Source: Pseudomonas canadensis
GTDB taxonomy: Bacteria; Pseudomonadota; Gammaproteobacteria; Pseudomonadales; Pseudomonadaceae
Direction: 5' to 3'
DNA length: 64,000 bases
Assembly (NCBI RefSeq): GCF_000503215.1
Contig: NZ_AYTD01000005.1
Span: forward strand, 1-64,000
Shown piece after piece: positions 27,801 through 36,977 of this stretch (position 1 is its first letter; each line of letters begins with the position of its first letter). Below the pieces are notes generated by a model. It was not told the DNA's origin. It saw only the letters and a program-made list of their open reading frames with translations, and made no database searches. The translations under genes were made by a program, and so were the position numbers.

Positions 27801-29114
27801 ATGAAAGTGTTGAAAAGCCAGGATATCCTGGCGTTGGGCTTTATGACGTTTGCCCTGTTCGTGGGCGCCGGCAACATCATCTTCCCGCCTATCGTTGGTT
27901 TGCAGTCCGGACCTCACGTCTGGATGGCAGCGCTGGGCTTTCTGATCACGGCCGTCGGCCTGCCGGTGGTCACCGTGATCGCCCTGGCCAAGGTCGGCGG
28001 CGGTATGGACGCGTTGAGCAGCCCGATCGGCAAGATCGCCGGTGGCCTGCTGGCGGCGGCGGCGTATCTGGCGGTAGGGCCGCTGTTCGCCACCCCGCGT
28101 ACCGCCACCGTGTCCTTTGAAGTGGGCCTGGCGCCGTTGACCGGCGAAAGCCCGCTGGCGTTGTTCCTCTACAGTTCGGTGTATTTCCTGGTGGTGTTCT
28201 TTGTCTCCCTGTACCCAGGACGACTGCTGGACACTGTGGGGCGCTTCCTCGCACCGCTGAAGATCATTGCGCTGGCCATCCTCGGTATCGCCGCCTTTGC
28301 CCTGCCGGCCGGTGAAGTGGGTGTCGCCACCCCGGAATACGTGGCTGCGCCGTTCTCCCAAGGTTTCATCAATGGTTACCTGACCATGGATACTCTGGGG
28401 GCACTGGTGTTTGGCATCGTGATCGTCAATGCGATCCGGTCCCGTGGTGTTGAGTCGCCGAAGCTGATCACCCGCTACGCGATCATTGCCGGCCTGATCG
28501 CCGGTGTGGGCTTGGCCCTGGTGTACATCAGCCTGTTCCGCCTCGGCTCGGGCAGCCACGCGGTTGCCGCCGGTGCAAGCAACGGCGCGGCGGTGCTGCA
28601 CGCTTATGTGCAACACACCTTCGGTTCCCTGGGCAGCGGCTTCCTGGCCGTGCTGATCTCCCTGGCATGCCTGGTCACCGCCGTAGGCCTGACCTGCGCC
28701 TGCGCCGAGTACTTCAGCCGTATCCTGCCGCTGTCCTACAAGACGCTGGTGGTGATCCTGGCGCTGTTCTCGCTGTTCGTGTCCAACCTGGGCCTGACCA
28801 AGCTGATCGCGTTCTCGATCCCGGTACTCACGGCGATCTACCCGCCGTGCATCGTGCTGGTGGCGTTGAGCTTCTGCAAAGACTTCTGGCTGGAGCAGGG
28901 GCGCATCGTCGGTCCGGTGATGCTGGTGTCGTTCATCTTTGGTTGCATTGATGCGCTCAAGGGCGCTGGCCTCGCGGATTGGATGCCTGCGCAATTGGCC
29001 AACCTGCCGCTGAGCGAGCAGGGCCTGGCGTGGCTGGTGCCGTCGGTGATGACACTGGCTGTGGCGTTTGTGGTTGATCGTATGCTCGGCAAGCGTAGCG
29101 AAGCTATCGCTTAA
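27801..29114 (+). CDS. brnQ: Branched-chain amino acid:cation symporter
   Basis: A 437-residue inner-membrane LIVCS-family permease for leucine, isoleucine and valine. It has about 12 TM helices and the N-terminal family signature [21 protein letters not shown] followed by [11 protein letters not shown]. It corresponds in position, after sucCD, to the braB locus of P. aeruginosa. ATG 27801 is chosen by the family N-terminus. No good Shine-Dalgarno precedes it (GTGTGGTATTTCCCGAA), which is odd for a permease and may reflect leader-dependent control. Confidence 0.93.
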   Translation: MKVLKSQDILALGFMTFALFVGAGNIIFPPIVGLQSGPHVWMAALGFLITAVGLPVVTVIALAKVGGGMDALSSPIGKIAGGLLAAAAYLAVGPLFATPRTATVSFEVGLAPLTGESPLALFLYSSVYFLVVFFVSLYPGRLLDTVGRFLAPLKIIALAILGIAAFALPAGEVGVATPEYVAAPFSQGFINGYLTMDTLGALVFGIVIVNAIRSRGVESPKLITRYAIIAGLIAGVGLALVYISLFRLGSGSHAVAAGASNGAAVLHAYVQHTFGSLGSGFLAVLISLACLVTAVGLTCACAEYFSRILPLSYKTLVVILALFSLFVSNLGLTKLIAFSIPVLTAIYPPCIVLVALSFCKDFWLEQGRIVGPVMLVSFIFGCIDALKGAGLADWMPAQLANLPLSEQGLAWLVPSVMTLAVAFVVDRMLGKRSEAIA

Positions 29115-29137
29115 ACAAGCGGGTTTACGTTACAAGG

Positions 29138-29172
29138 AAATGCCTCGTATCAATCGATACGGGGCATTTTTT
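29138..29172 (+). terminator. Rho-independent terminator after brnQ
   Basis: A 14-bp stem AAATGCCTCGTATC / GATACGGGGCATTT (one G-T pair) with a 4-nt loop, followed by TTT, 24 bp after the brnQ stop. Confidence 0.9.
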
Positions 29173-29193
29173 ATGCTTATAGAACACGATCCT

Positions 29194-29281
29194 GTAGGAG
29201 CTGGCTTGCCAGCGATAGCGGTGTGTCAGCCAACGTATTCTGTGATTGATATGCTGCCATCGCCGGCAAGCCAGCTCCTAC
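29194..29281. repeat. REP doublet (REPIN-like), GTAGGAGCTGGC variant
   Basis: GTAGGAGCTGGCTTGCCAGCGAT and an inverted copy ending GCCAGCTCCTAC at 29281 flank a roughly 40-bp spacer. It lies between the brnQ terminator and the DUF599 gene, which point the same way. Confidence 0.85.
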
Positions 29282-29322
29282 GATCGCTCGTGTTTGCCAA
29301 ATCGCCGCTTAATAGGACCCGC

Positions 29323-30060
29323 ATGTCGTTTATCGAAACCAATCAAATCCACCTGCTTGCCGCCCTCTGGTTCGTCCTGTGCTGGGGCGGCTACACCCGC
29401 TATGCCACCTGGAAAGCCCGCGACACGGCCTGCCTGGCCAGCGTGCTGCATCTGTATCGCGAGGACTGGATGCGCCGCATGCTGCTGCGCGACAACCGCA
29501 TCGCCGACGCCAGTGTGATCGGCAACCTCGAGCGCAACGCCTCGTTCTTTGCCTCCAGTACCCTGATCATCCTCGCCGGTATTCTCACCGTGCTCGGGGC
29601 CTCGGAGCGCGCGGTGTCGTTGCTGGCGGATATCCCCATGGTGCAGCAGGCGTCCCAGGGCATGTCGGAGATCAAGTTGTTGTGCCTGGCGCTGGTGTTC
29701 GTCTACGCGTTCTTCACATTCAGCTGGTGCATGCGCCAGTACAACTTCGCGGCGGTGCTGGTGGGTTCGGCGCCGATGATCGGTGAGCGGCATGTGTCGG
29801 AACAGGAGCGCAATGCGTTTGCCCTGCGCGCGGCGCGGGTGATCTCCATGGCCGCTAACCAGTTCAACTTCGGCCTGCGCGCTTATTACTTCGGCATGAC
29901 GATGCTGGCGTGGTTTGTCAGCCCCTGGTTGTTCATGTTGATGAGCAGCGGGGTGGTGTTGGTGCTGTACCGTCGGGAGTTTCATTCCGACGTGCTGCAA
30001 GTGATGGTGTATACGCAAACGGACGCGCCGCCGCCGGAACCGGCTAAAGAAGTGGGCTAA
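29323..30060 (+). CDS. DUF599 family membrane protein
   Basis: A 245-residue protein of the DUF599 family. It has an N-terminal TM helix (residues 7-25), the conserved block YREDWMRRMLLRDNRIADAS near 47, the NLERNASFFASSTLIILAG segment near 67, and two or three further helices. Function is unknown. ATG 29323 with AGGA upstream is preferred. The longer frame from 29068 runs through brnQ and the REP element. A stem-loop follows. Confidence 0.85.
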   Translation: MSFIETNQIHLLAALWFVLCWGGYTRYATWKARDTACLASVLHLYREDWMRRMLLRDNRIADASVIGNLERNASFFASSTLIILAGILTVLGASERAVSLLADIPMVQQASQGMSEIKLLCLALVFVYAFFTFSWCMRQYNFAAVLVGSAPMIGERHVSEQERNAFALRAARVISMAANQFNFGLRAYYFGMTMLAWFVSPWLFMLMSSGVVLVLYRREFHSDVLQVMVYTQTDAPPPEPAKEVG

Positions 30061-30092
30061 CTACGGCCTACAAATAGAAACCCAGACAAAGT

Positions 30093-30124
30093 AAAGCCCG
30101 CTATCTAAGCGGGCTTTCTTTTTG
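30093..30124. terminator. Convergent terminator
   Basis: Stem AAAGCCCGCT / AGCGGGCTTT with a 5-nt loop and CTTTTT on the plus strand. It lies between the DUF599 gene and the convergent small lipoprotein gene. Confidence 0.88.
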
Positions 30125-30150
30125 CAGCCAGGCTATTTCAAGCCGCGGTC

Positions 30151-30402
30151 TCAAGAACCGGTGGCTGGGGTAGCAGGTGCTGCTTCTTTTGCGGCGGCTG
30201 CGTTCGATTCAGCCTGAGCTTTGGCAGCATCGGCGTTTTCTTTCGCAGCGTCGTTCACTTTATCCTGAGCCTTCGCCATATCTTTCTGAGCTTGCTCAGA
30301 GTGCGCGGCGGCGTCTTGGGCTTTGTCTTCGGATTTCTTGTCGCAGGCAGCGAGACCGAGGGCAGCGGCGAGCATCATGGAAATAGCTAAAGTCTTGCGC
30401 AT
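30151..30402 (-). CDS. Small Ala-rich lipoprotein
   Basis: An 83-residue protein with a lipoprotein signal peptide (SMMLAAALGLAAC, lipobox LAAC with C20), then a highly charged Ala/Lys/Asp/Glu helix of about 55 residues with no aromatics, and an Ala/Pro-rich tail. It is probably a periplasmic coiled-coil-like rod anchored to the membrane. I do not recognise a named family. It has a strong AAGGAG ribosome-binding site 8 nt upstream, consistent with high expression. It is monocistronic. Confidence 0.82.
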   Translation of the reverse strand: MRKTLAISMMLAAALGLAACDKKSEDKAQDAAAHSEQAQKDMAKAQDKVNDAAKENADAAKAQAESNAAAAKEAAPATPATGS

Positions 30403-30558
30403 GGGTGTTTCTCCTTATTGAAGATATCTACTGGCCTTTCGAGCATGGCGGTTCGGCATTAGTTCCTTTTATTCCATAGATATATAAATCGCTGACTAAC
30501 CGGAACTTTTGCCCACCCACCCCTTCCGCGAATCAACACTAATAAGAGTCTGGAACGA

Positions 30559-31035
30559 ATGACCGAAAATCCCCTGTTAGAGCGCGCGACGCGCTTTGTT
30601 TCGGCCTTGCGCCATTGTCAGGTGCTGGGCATTACCGCTCATCAGGCCAGCGAGGAGGGCATCACCTTGATCATGCCCTACGCCACGCATTTAGTGGGTG
30701 ATCCCCAGTCGGGGGTGATCCATGGCGGCGCGCTGACTTCTCTGATGGACACCGCCTGCGGCATGGCCACCCTGTGTGTGCTGCCGGAATTCGAAGTGTG
30801 CCCGACCCTCGACTTGCGCGTTGACTACATGCATCCCGCTGCGCCCCACAAACCCGTGTATGGCTTCGCCCAATGCTACCGGGTGACCACCGACGTCATC
30901 TTCACCCGCGGCTTTGCCTTCCAGGATGACCCCCAGCAACCCATCGCCCATGTGGTGGGCACGTTCATGCGCATGGGCAAACGCCTCAGGGGCACACAAG
31001 GATTGGGCAGCGCGATAAAGGGAGAACAGGCATGA
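30559..31035 (+). CDS. PaaI-type hotdog thioesterase
   Basis: A 158-residue hotdog-fold acyl-CoA thioesterase. The conserved VIHGGALTSLMDTACGMA motif (near residues 54-71) carries the catalytic HGG and aspartate, followed by TLDLRVDYMHPAAP. The acyl substrate is unknown. It overlaps the next gene, another hotdog protein, by 4 nt (ATGA), so the two are translationally coupled and may form a heteromer. Confidence 0.87.
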   Translation: MTENPLLERATRFVSALRHCQVLGITAHQASEEGITLIMPYATHLVGDPQSGVIHGGALTSLMDTACGMATLCVLPEFEVCPTLDLRVDYMHPAAPHKPVYGFAQCYRVTTDVIFTRGFAFQDDPQQPIAHVVGTFMRMGKRLRGTQGLGSAIKGEQA

Positions 31036-31484
31036 CGCACCGATTCAAGACCCGCCTGGAACAGGCCCATGAGCGCGGTGATTACGAGGCGCTGCTCAAC
31101 CTCATTCCTTACGCCAAGCTCATCGGCATTGAATGCACGCGACTGGGGGATGAATTGCTGTTCCGCCTGCCGGCCAACAAGGACAATATTGGTAACCCCA
31201 TATTGCCGGCGCTGCACGGCGGCGTGATTGCGGGCTTCATGGAGCTGTCGGCGGCGCTGTACCTGCTGGTGTTCACGGGCGCGCCGGGCATCCCGAAAAT
31301 CATCGACTTTTCCCTGGATTACCTGCGCGCCGGGCAGTTTCGCGACACCTATGCCAAATGCCAGGTGTGGCGCCAGGGTCGACGGGTGGCGAACGTGGCT
31401 ATCACCGCCTGGCAGAGCACGGCCGCAGAACCTATCGCCACCGCCCGCGCGCATTTCAAGATCGAGGAACAGAGCCGCCCTTGA
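31032..31484 (+). CDS. Second PaaI-like hotdog thioesterase
   Basis: A 150-residue hotdog-fold protein, with PALHGGVIAGFMELSAALYLL near residue 57 and FSLDYLRAGQFRDTYAKCQV near 91. The usual catalytic aspartate position after HGG is occupied by glutamate (FMELS), as in some acyl-CoA thioesterases. It is coupled to the preceding thioesterase. Its stop codon lies inside the -35 element of the htpG heat-shock promoter. Confidence 0.85.
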   Translation: MTHRFKTRLEQAHERGDYEALLNLIPYAKLIGIECTRLGDELLFRLPANKDNIGNPILPALHGGVIAGFMELSAALYLLVFTGAPGIPKIIDFSLDYLRAGQFRDTYAKCQVWRQGRRVANVAITAWQSTAAEPIATARAHFKIEEQSRP

Positions 31485-31507
31485 AATCCTGGTCTTAGCC
31501 CCCAACT
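31480..31507 (+). promoter_or_regulatory. Sigma-32 (RpoH) promoter of htpG
   Basis: CTTGAAA (31480-31486), a 13-bp spacer and CCCCAACT (31500-31507) match the heat-shock consensus CTTGAAA / CCCCAT. It is about 65-95 bp upstream of the htpG ATG, and its -35 overlaps the TGA of the preceding gene. HtpG is a known RpoH-regulon member, which supports the call. Confidence 0.75.
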
Positions 31508-31573
31508 TTGATGACAACCCGCCGCCAACCCTCAAGGGCGCGGCCACTGCCATCCAATTGGAGTTTGATGACC

Positions 31574-33478
31574 ATGAGTGTGGAAACTCAAAAGGAAACC
31601 CTGGGCTTCCAGACCGAGGTGAAGCAACTGCTGCACCTCATGATCCATTCGCTGTATTCCAACAAGGAAATTTTCCTTCGCGAATTGATCTCGAACGCCT
31701 CTGACGCTGTCGACAAATTACGTTTCGAAGCCCTGTCCAAGCCTGAGTTGCTGGAAGGTGGCGCCGAACTGAAAATCCGTGTGAGCTTCGACAAGGACGC
31801 CAAGACCGTCACGATCGAAGACAACGGTATCGGCATGAGCCGCGAAGATGCGATCACCCACCTGGGGACCATCGCCAAATCCGGTACTGCCGACTTCATG
31901 AAGAACCTGTCGGGCGACCAGAAGAAGGATTCGCACCTGATCGGCCAGTTCGGCGTGGGCTTCTACTCGGCCTTCATCGTCGCCGACCAAGTGGAAGTGT
32001 TCAGCCGCCGTGCCGGCCTCGACGCCAGCGAAGGCGTGCATTGGTCGTCCAAAGGCGAGGGCGAGTTCGAAATCGCCACTATCGACAAGGCCGACCGTGG
32101 TACCCGCATCGTCCTGCACCTGAAATCCGGTGAAGACGAATTCGCCGATGGCTGGCGCCTGCGCAACATCGTCAAGAAGTACTCCGACCACATCGCTTTG
32201 CCGATCGAGCTGCCGAAAGAACAAGCGGCCGCCGAAGGCGAAGAGGCACCTGCCCAGGAATGGGAAGTGGTCAACCGCGCCAGCGCGCTGTGGACCCGTC
32301 CGCGTACCGAGATCAAGGACGAGGAATACCAGGAGTTCTACAAGCACATCGGTCACGACTACGAAAACCCGCTGAGCTGGAGCCACAACAAGGTCGAAGG
32401 CAAGCTGGAATACAGCTCGCTGCTCTACGTACCGGCCCGTGCCCCGTTCGACCTGTACCAGCGTGAAGCGCCGAAAGGCCTGAAGCTGTACGTACAGCGC
32501 GTCTTCGTGATGGACCAGGCGGAGTCCTTCCTGCCGTTGTACCTGCGCTTCATCAAAGGTGTGGTCGACTCCAACGATTTGTCTCTGAACGTGTCGCGGG
32601 AAATCCTGCAGAAAGACCCGATCATCGACTCCATGAAGTCGGCGCTGACCAAGCGTGTACTCGACATGCTGGAAAAACTGGCGAAGAACGAGCCTGAGCA
32701 ATACAAAGGCTTCTGGAAAAACTTCGGCCAGGTCATGAAAGAAGGCCCGGCGGAAGATTTTGCCAACAAAGAAAAAATCGCTGGCTTGCTGCGTTTTGCT
32801 TCGACTCACGAAGAAGGCGGCGAGCAAGTGGTGTCCCTGGCCGAATACCTGGCACGCGCCAAGGAAGGTCAGGACAAGATCTACTACCTGACCGGCGAAA
32901 CCTACGCTCAGGTCAAAAACAGCCCGCACCTGGAAGTCTTCCGCAAGAAAGGCATCGAAGTGCTGCTGCTGACCGACCGTATCGATGAGTGGCTGATGAG
33001 CTACCTCAACGAGTTCGACGGCAAATCCTTCGTCGACGTGGCCCGCGGTGACCTGGACCTGGGTAACCTGGATTCCGAAGAAGAGAAGAAAGAAGCCGAA
33101 GAAGTCGCCAAGGCCAAAGAAGGCTTGGTTGAGCGTATCAAGGCGTCCCTGGGCGATGCGGTCAGCGAAGTGCGGGTTTCCCACCGTCTGACCGACTCCC
33201 CGGCGATCCTGGCCATCGGCGAAGCGGACTTGGGCATGCAAATGCGCCAGATCCTCGAGGCCAGCGGCCAGAAAGTGCCGGATTCCAAGCCGATCTTCGA
33301 ATTCAACCCGGCTCACCCGCTGATCGAGAAACTCGACGGCGAGCAAAGCGAAGAGCGGTTTGGCGACCTGTCGCACATCCTCTTCGACCAAGCGGCCCTG
33401 GCCGCTGGCGACAGCTTGAAAGACCCGGCCGCCTATGTGCGCCGCCTGAACAAGCTGTTGGTTGAACTGTCGGTTTGA
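31574..33478 (+). CDS. htpG: Molecular chaperone HtpG (Hsp90)
   Basis: A 634-residue bacterial Hsp90. The N-terminal GHKL ATPase domain has [15 protein letters not shown] near residue 33, the DNGIGM motif near 80, and [19 protein letters not shown] near 120. The middle domain has the catalytic arginine in LNVSREILQ, and the C-terminal dimerisation domain is intact. ATG 31574, with GGAG upstream, is preferred to the ORF start at 31508. A heat-shock type promoter lies immediately upstream and a terminator immediately downstream. A 755-codon antisense ORF is a shadow. Confidence 0.98.
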   Translation: MSVETQKETLGFQTEVKQLLHLMIHSLYSNKEIFLRELISNASDAVDKLRFEALSKPELLEGGAELKIRVSFDKDAKTVTIEDNGIGMSREDAITHLGTIAKSGTADFMKNLSGDQKKDSHLIGQFGVGFYSAFIVADQVEVFSRRAGLDASEGVHWSSKGEGEFEIATIDKADRGTRIVLHLKSGEDEFADGWRLRNIVKKYSDHIALPIELPKEQAAAEGEEAPAQEWEVVNRASALWTRPRTEIKDEEYQEFYKHIGHDYENPLSWSHNKVEGKLEYSSLLYVPARAPFDLYQREAPKGLKLYVQRVFVMDQAESFLPLYLRFIKGVVDSNDLSLNVSREILQKDPIIDSMKSALTKRVLDMLEKLAKNEPEQYKGFWKNFGQVMKEGPAEDFANKEKIAGLLRFASTHEEGGEQVVSLAEYLARAKEGQDKIYYLTGETYAQVKNSPHLEVFRKKGIEVLLLTDRIDEWLMSYLNEFDGKSFVDVARGDLDLGNLDSEEEKKEAEEVAKAKEGLVERIKASLGDAVSEVRVSHRLTDSPAILAIGEADLGMQMRQILEASGQKVPDSKPIFEFNPAHPLIEKLDGEQSEERFGDLSHILFDQAALAAGDSLKDPAAYVRRLNKLLVELSV

Positions 33479-33489
33479 CCCTGACGTAG

Positions 33490-33514
33490 AAAAACCCGCT
33501 TCGGCGGGTTTTTT
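33490..33514 (+). terminator. Rho-independent terminator after htpG
   Basis: A 10-bp stem AAAAACCCGC / GCGGGTTTTT with a TTCG tetraloop and a continuing T-run, 12 bp past the htpG stop. Confidence 0.93.
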
Positions 33515-33544
33515 CGTTCTAGTGCACCTCAACTGGAGTAAATG

Positions 33545-34273
33545 ATGAGCCAAGTCACAGTACGTTCCGTGGTCTATCAGATTGATGGCCAATCTTACGA
33601 AAGCCGTCTCGCGTTCGATGCCAGCCACAAGGGCCCGCTGCCGGGCCTGCTGATGGCGCCGAACTGGATGGGAGTGAGTGCGGGTGCCGAAGAGATCGCC
33701 AAGAGCGTCGCCAGCAAGGGCTATGTGGTGCTGATTGCCGATTTGTACGGGCAGACCGTGCGTCCGTCGAATGGCGATGAAGCCGGTGCGGCGATGATGC
33801 CGTTGAAGAACGACCGTGCGTTGTTGAACAAGCGTATGCAGGCGGCCTTCGAGCAGTTGCAGGGCCAGACTGAGGCAGCGGTTGATACCTCGAAACTGGC
33901 GACCTTTGGTTTCTGCTTCGGCGGGTGCTGCTCCCTGGAGCTGGCGCGTACCGGTGCGCCGGTCAAGGCTGCCATCTCGTTCCACGGCACCCTCGACACG
34001 CCGAACCCGGCGGATGCGAAGAACATCAAGGGCTCAGTGCTGGTGCTGCATGGCGCTTCTGACCCATTGGTCCCTAAAGAGCAACTGCCGGCGTTCGAAG
34101 ATGAAATGAACGCGGCCGGTGTGGATTGGCAACTGCTGAGCTACGGCGGCGCGGTGCATTCGTTCACCGACCCGCATGCGAATGTGCCGGGCAAGATGAT
34201 GTACGACGCGAAGACGGCCAAACGGGCTTTCCAGTCGATGCATAACTTGCTGGAAGAAGTGTTCAAGGGCTGA
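33545..34273 (+). CDS. Dienelactone hydrolase family protein
   Basis: A 242-residue cytosolic alpha/beta hydrolase with a cysteine nucleophile. The elbow FGFCFGGCC lies near residue 119, the aspartate is in HGASDPLVPKEQ near 173, and the histidine is in GAVHSFTDP near 202. This is the Cys-Asp-His triad typical of the family. There are two adjacent ATG codons (33542 and 33545), and the second has better spacing to GGAG at 33535. The substrate is unknown, since it is not in an aromatic degradation cluster. Confidence 0.9.
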   Translation: MSQVTVRSVVYQIDGQSYESRLAFDASHKGPLPGLLMAPNWMGVSAGAEEIAKSVASKGYVVLIADLYGQTVRPSNGDEAGAAMMPLKNDRALLNKRMQAAFEQLQGQTEAAVDTSKLATFGFCFGGCCSLELARTGAPVKAAISFHGTLDTPNPADAKNIKGSVLVLHGASDPLVPKEQLPAFEDEMNAAGVDWQLLSYGGAVHSFTDPHANVPGKMMYDAKTAKRAFQSMHNLLEEVFKG

Positions 34274-34296
34274 TTTTTCAGCGCCTGTTTTGGCCT

Positions 34297-34370
34297 CTTC
34301 GCGAGCAAGCCCGCTCCCGCATTTGACGCTGTTCACAAGTCAAAATGTGGGAGCGGGCTTGCTCGCGAAT
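34297..34370. repeat. REP doublet (REPIN-like), GTGGGAGCGGGC family
   Basis: CTTCGCGAGCAAGCCCGCTCC and an inverted GGAGCGGGCTTGCTCGCGAA flank a roughly 30-bp spacer. It lies between the convergent dienelactone hydrolase and pirin genes and nearly touches the pirin stop codon at 34372. Confidence 0.87.
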
Positions 34371-34371
34371 G

Positions 34372-35238
34372 CTACCTCACCGGCAACTCAATTCTTTCAG
34401 ACTCACCCGGCACCGTCGGCCAATCCCCAGCCGCCCACCGCTGCCTGGCCTGTTCGATCACCGCTGGATCACTCGCGACAAAATTCCAATTGATCCGCCG
34501 AGGCCCATCCAGCGGCGCGCCGCCAAACACCACCAGGTGGCAATCGCTTTCGGCAAACAGTGTCATCTCCTTACCAGCCGGCAGCACCACCAGGCTGTGC
34601 ACTTCAAGCGTCTCGCCGTCCAACTGCGCTTCCCCCTCCAGCACATACACCGCGCGTTCCTCATGCTCATCCGGAATCAGCAGGGTTGTGGCCGTTTGCA
34701 TCTGCACCTCGGCATACAGCGTGGGCGACAGCACCGGCACCGGCGATTTGAGGCAGAACCCATCGCCCGCGATCAGGCGTATCTGCACGCCCAGATTGTC
34801 ACTCACCGGCAGGCTGGCTGCCGGGTGATGGCTGTAATGTCCCGGCCCGGTCTCGTGGTCCTTGGGTGAGGCCAGCCACACTTGCAACCCATGCAGGCTA
34901 AAACCGCTGGCCTTGAGCGGCTCAGGGGTGCGTTCGACATGGGCAATCGCGCTGCCGGCCGTCATCCAGCTCACATCACCGGCCTGCACCACCTGATCCG
35001 AACCCAGGCTGTCCTTGTGCTGCAGCGCACCTTCAAACAAATAGGTGAGGGTCGACAGCCCGATATGCGGATGCTGGCGGATATTCATGCCATCGCCCGG
35101 TGCGTAACGAGTGAGCAGCATATGGTCGAAGAACACAAAAGGCCCGACGCTGCGGCATTCCCGCGACGGCAGCGGGCGCAGGATCGGTTGGCCTTCGACA
35201 TCTTCGGGGCGAGGGCGGATCACGGTGAGGGTGGTCAT
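34372..35238 (-). CDS. Pirin family protein
   Basis: A 288-residue bicupin. The N-terminal cupin has the pirin metal-site motifs: NIRQHPHIGLSTLTYLFEG (histidines near residues 54-56) and MTAGSAIAHVE (His/Glu near 97-101). Bacterial pirins bind a metal, and some are quercetinases or regulate central metabolic enzymes. The function here is not evident. ATG 35238 begins MTTLTVIRPRP. It shares direction with the OsmC gene upstream but is separated from it by 64 bp. Confidence 0.9.
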   Translation of the reverse strand: MTTLTVIRPRPEDVEGQPILRPLPSRECRSVGPFVFFDHMLLTRYAPGDGMNIRQHPHIGLSTLTYLFEGALQHKDSLGSDQVVQAGDVSWMTAGSAIAHVERTPEPLKASGFSLHGLQVWLASPKDHETGPGHYSHHPAASLPVSDNLGVQIRLIAGDGFCLKSPVPVLSPTLYAEVQMQTATTLLIPDEHEERAVYVLEGEAQLDGETLEVHSLVVLPAGKEMTLFAESDCHLVVFGGAPLDGPRRINWNFVASDPAVIEQARQRWAAGDWPTVPGESERIELPVR

Positions 35239-35302
35239 GGTGCGTCCCAGTCTGAGCGGGTTAGATGCTGCTGAGCATAACCCGCTCGGAAGGATGTTGC
35301 CG

Positions 35303-35719
35303 CTATTGGCTGAAGGCGCCTTCCGACAGCTTTGTCTCGATGGTGACGTCGGCGGTGGTCATCAGCTTGTGCACCGGGCAGCGATCTGCCACACGGTGCA
35401 GTTCGTCGCGTTGCTCGTCGGTGAGCACGCCCTTGAGCGTCAGCTTGACGTTGAGCTTGTATTTGCCCTTTTGCTCTTCGGTGGCGTCGTGGGTGACTTC
35501 CACAGTCACGCCGGTCAGCGGAATGTCTTTCTTCTGCGCGTAGAGCTTGACCGTCAGCGCTTTGCACGACGCCAGCGCGGCATCGAAGTAGTCATGGGGG
35601 GAGGGCGCCGAATCGTCGCCGCCCAGGCTTTTAGGCAGGTCGGTAAACAACTCATGGTTATTGATATTGACGCTATGACGGAAGTTGTCCTGGTTCAGGG
35701 TATTCACGGTAACAGGCAT
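35303..35719 (-). CDS. OsmC family peroxiredoxin-like protein
   Basis: A 138-residue OsmC/Ohr-fold protein. The two redox cysteines are in ALASCKALTVKLY (about residue 52) and in ADRCPVHKL (about 117), the spacing of thiol peroxidases that reduce organic hydroperoxides. ATG 35719, preceded by GAGG, is favoured over the ATG four codons upstream. It is probably a cytosolic stress protein. The substrate is not known. Confidence 0.9.
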   Translation of the reverse strand: MPVTVNTLNQDNFRHSVNINNHELFTDLPKSLGGDDSAPSPHDYFDAALASCKALTVKLYAQKKDIPLTGVTVEVTHDATEEQKGKYKLNVKLTLKGVLTDEQRDELHRVADRCPVHKLMTTADVTIETKLSEGAFSQ

Positions 35720-35859
35720 GGTAAACCTCACAGGGTGGCAGGATGAAGGTCATGCAGTTATAGAGCATGCTGGCACTTCGGTGTTCCGTGTTTTTTGCCG
35801 GATGAACCCTGGCAGCCTGAGCAAGGTCTACCCGTATCAGCCCTTATCGAGGTTTTATC

Positions 35860-36882
35860 GTGCCGTTGACCCGCCTGACGCTTGCCCTGTTGCTCACCAC
35901 CAGCAGCCTTGCTGCGCAGGCCCGCGACTATGCCTACAGCGACGCGCACCTGCATTACGTGGATTTCTTCCAGGAAACCGCGGGCATGGACAAGCTGCTC
36001 AATGCCATGGCTGACAGCCGCATCGAGCATGTGATGATTTCCGGCATCCCGGTCGCCAAGAAATGGCACGAAGATGAACCCAAGCGGCCGCGCTACTACG
36101 CCGGTGACGATGCCGATGCCTACTGGTACAGCGCCACCGATGTGATTGTGGCCGCAGCGGTCAATAAACTGAGCCCAGAGCAACGCCAGTATTTTCATCC
36201 GTTCCTGTCCGGCTTCAACCCCAACGACAAGAACTCGGCCGCCCATATCCAGCGCATGCTCGACCTCAACCCAGGGCTGTGGCAAGGCATCGGTGAGGTC
36301 TTCACCCGCCATGACGACCTTACCGCCATCACCGCAGGCGACACCCCGCGTGCCAATAACGAAGCCATGACCCGCATCTATCACCTGGCGGCAGAAAACG
36401 ACCTGCCGGTGATGCTGCACTCCAACATCACCTCCAAGCGTGAGCGCAATCCGCTGTACCTGGCTGAAGTGGAAGAGCCGCTGCGCAACCATCCGCACAC
36501 CCGCTTTATCTGGGCCCACGCCGGCACCAGCAAGGAAATCCACCGCCATCAGGTGCAGATGGACTTTTTGCTGCCGACCCTGAGCCGCCTGCTGGAGGCT
36601 TACCCCAACCTGTACATCGACCTGTCCTGGAGCATGCTCACGCCGTATTTGCTGGATGACGCAGGGCAGCCGCGCCCGGAGTGGGTCAAGCTGGTGGAGC
36701 GTTTCCCGGAGCGGTTTATGCTGGGCTCGGACGTTGTAGGGCGGTTCAACAAGCTCGGTAAGGAAATGCGCCGCTTCGACCCGTTCCTGGATGCCCTGCC
36801 GGAGGACGTCGCTCGCAAAGTCGCACGGGACAACTTTTTGGCGATCCTGCCTAAAGCGCCCCGCGATGGTGTAGCACGTTGA
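35860..36882 (+). CDS. Secreted amidohydrolase-type metal-dependent hydrolase
   Basis: A 340-residue protein beginning with a GTG that has GAGG 7 nt upstream. A signal peptide (LTLALLLTTSSLAAQA, cut near residue 21) precedes an amidohydrolase-2 type barrel. The metal motif is DAHLHYVDF near residue 28. A histidine lies in LPVMLHSNIT near 188, HAG in FIWAHAGTS near 222, and an aspartate in MLGSDVVGRF near 290. The domain usually hydrolyses or decarboxylates small molecules. A secreted form is unusual, and its substrate is unknown. It has no close operon partners. Confidence 0.82.
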   Translation: MPLTRLTLALLLTTSSLAAQARDYAYSDAHLHYVDFFQETAGMDKLLNAMADSRIEHVMISGIPVAKKWHEDEPKRPRYYAGDDADAYWYSATDVIVAAAVNKLSPEQRQYFHPFLSGFNPNDKNSAAHIQRMLDLNPGLWQGIGEVFTRHDDLTAITAGDTPRANNEAMTRIYHLAAENDLPVMLHSNITSKRERNPLYLAEVEEPLRNHPHTRFIWAHAGTSKEIHRHQVQMDFLLPTLSRLLEAYPNLYIDLSWSMLTPYLLDDAGQPRPEWVKLVERFPERFMLGSDVVGRFNKLGKEMRRFDPFLDALPEDVARKVARDNFLAILPKAPRDGVAR

Positions 36883-36977
36883 TATCGCGTTTTCGTCTTA
36901 CGCAAAACGAGCAATAGGCCGATACCTTTCAAGAGCCAGCTGCAAATGGATGCAGCGAAATTGGAAGGAGCCAAGGC

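Noticed and set aside
31718..33985. 755-codon minus-strand ORF opposite htpG
   Set aside because: Antisense shadow of htpG. Composition is unlike any protein family and it lacks a ribosome-binding site.
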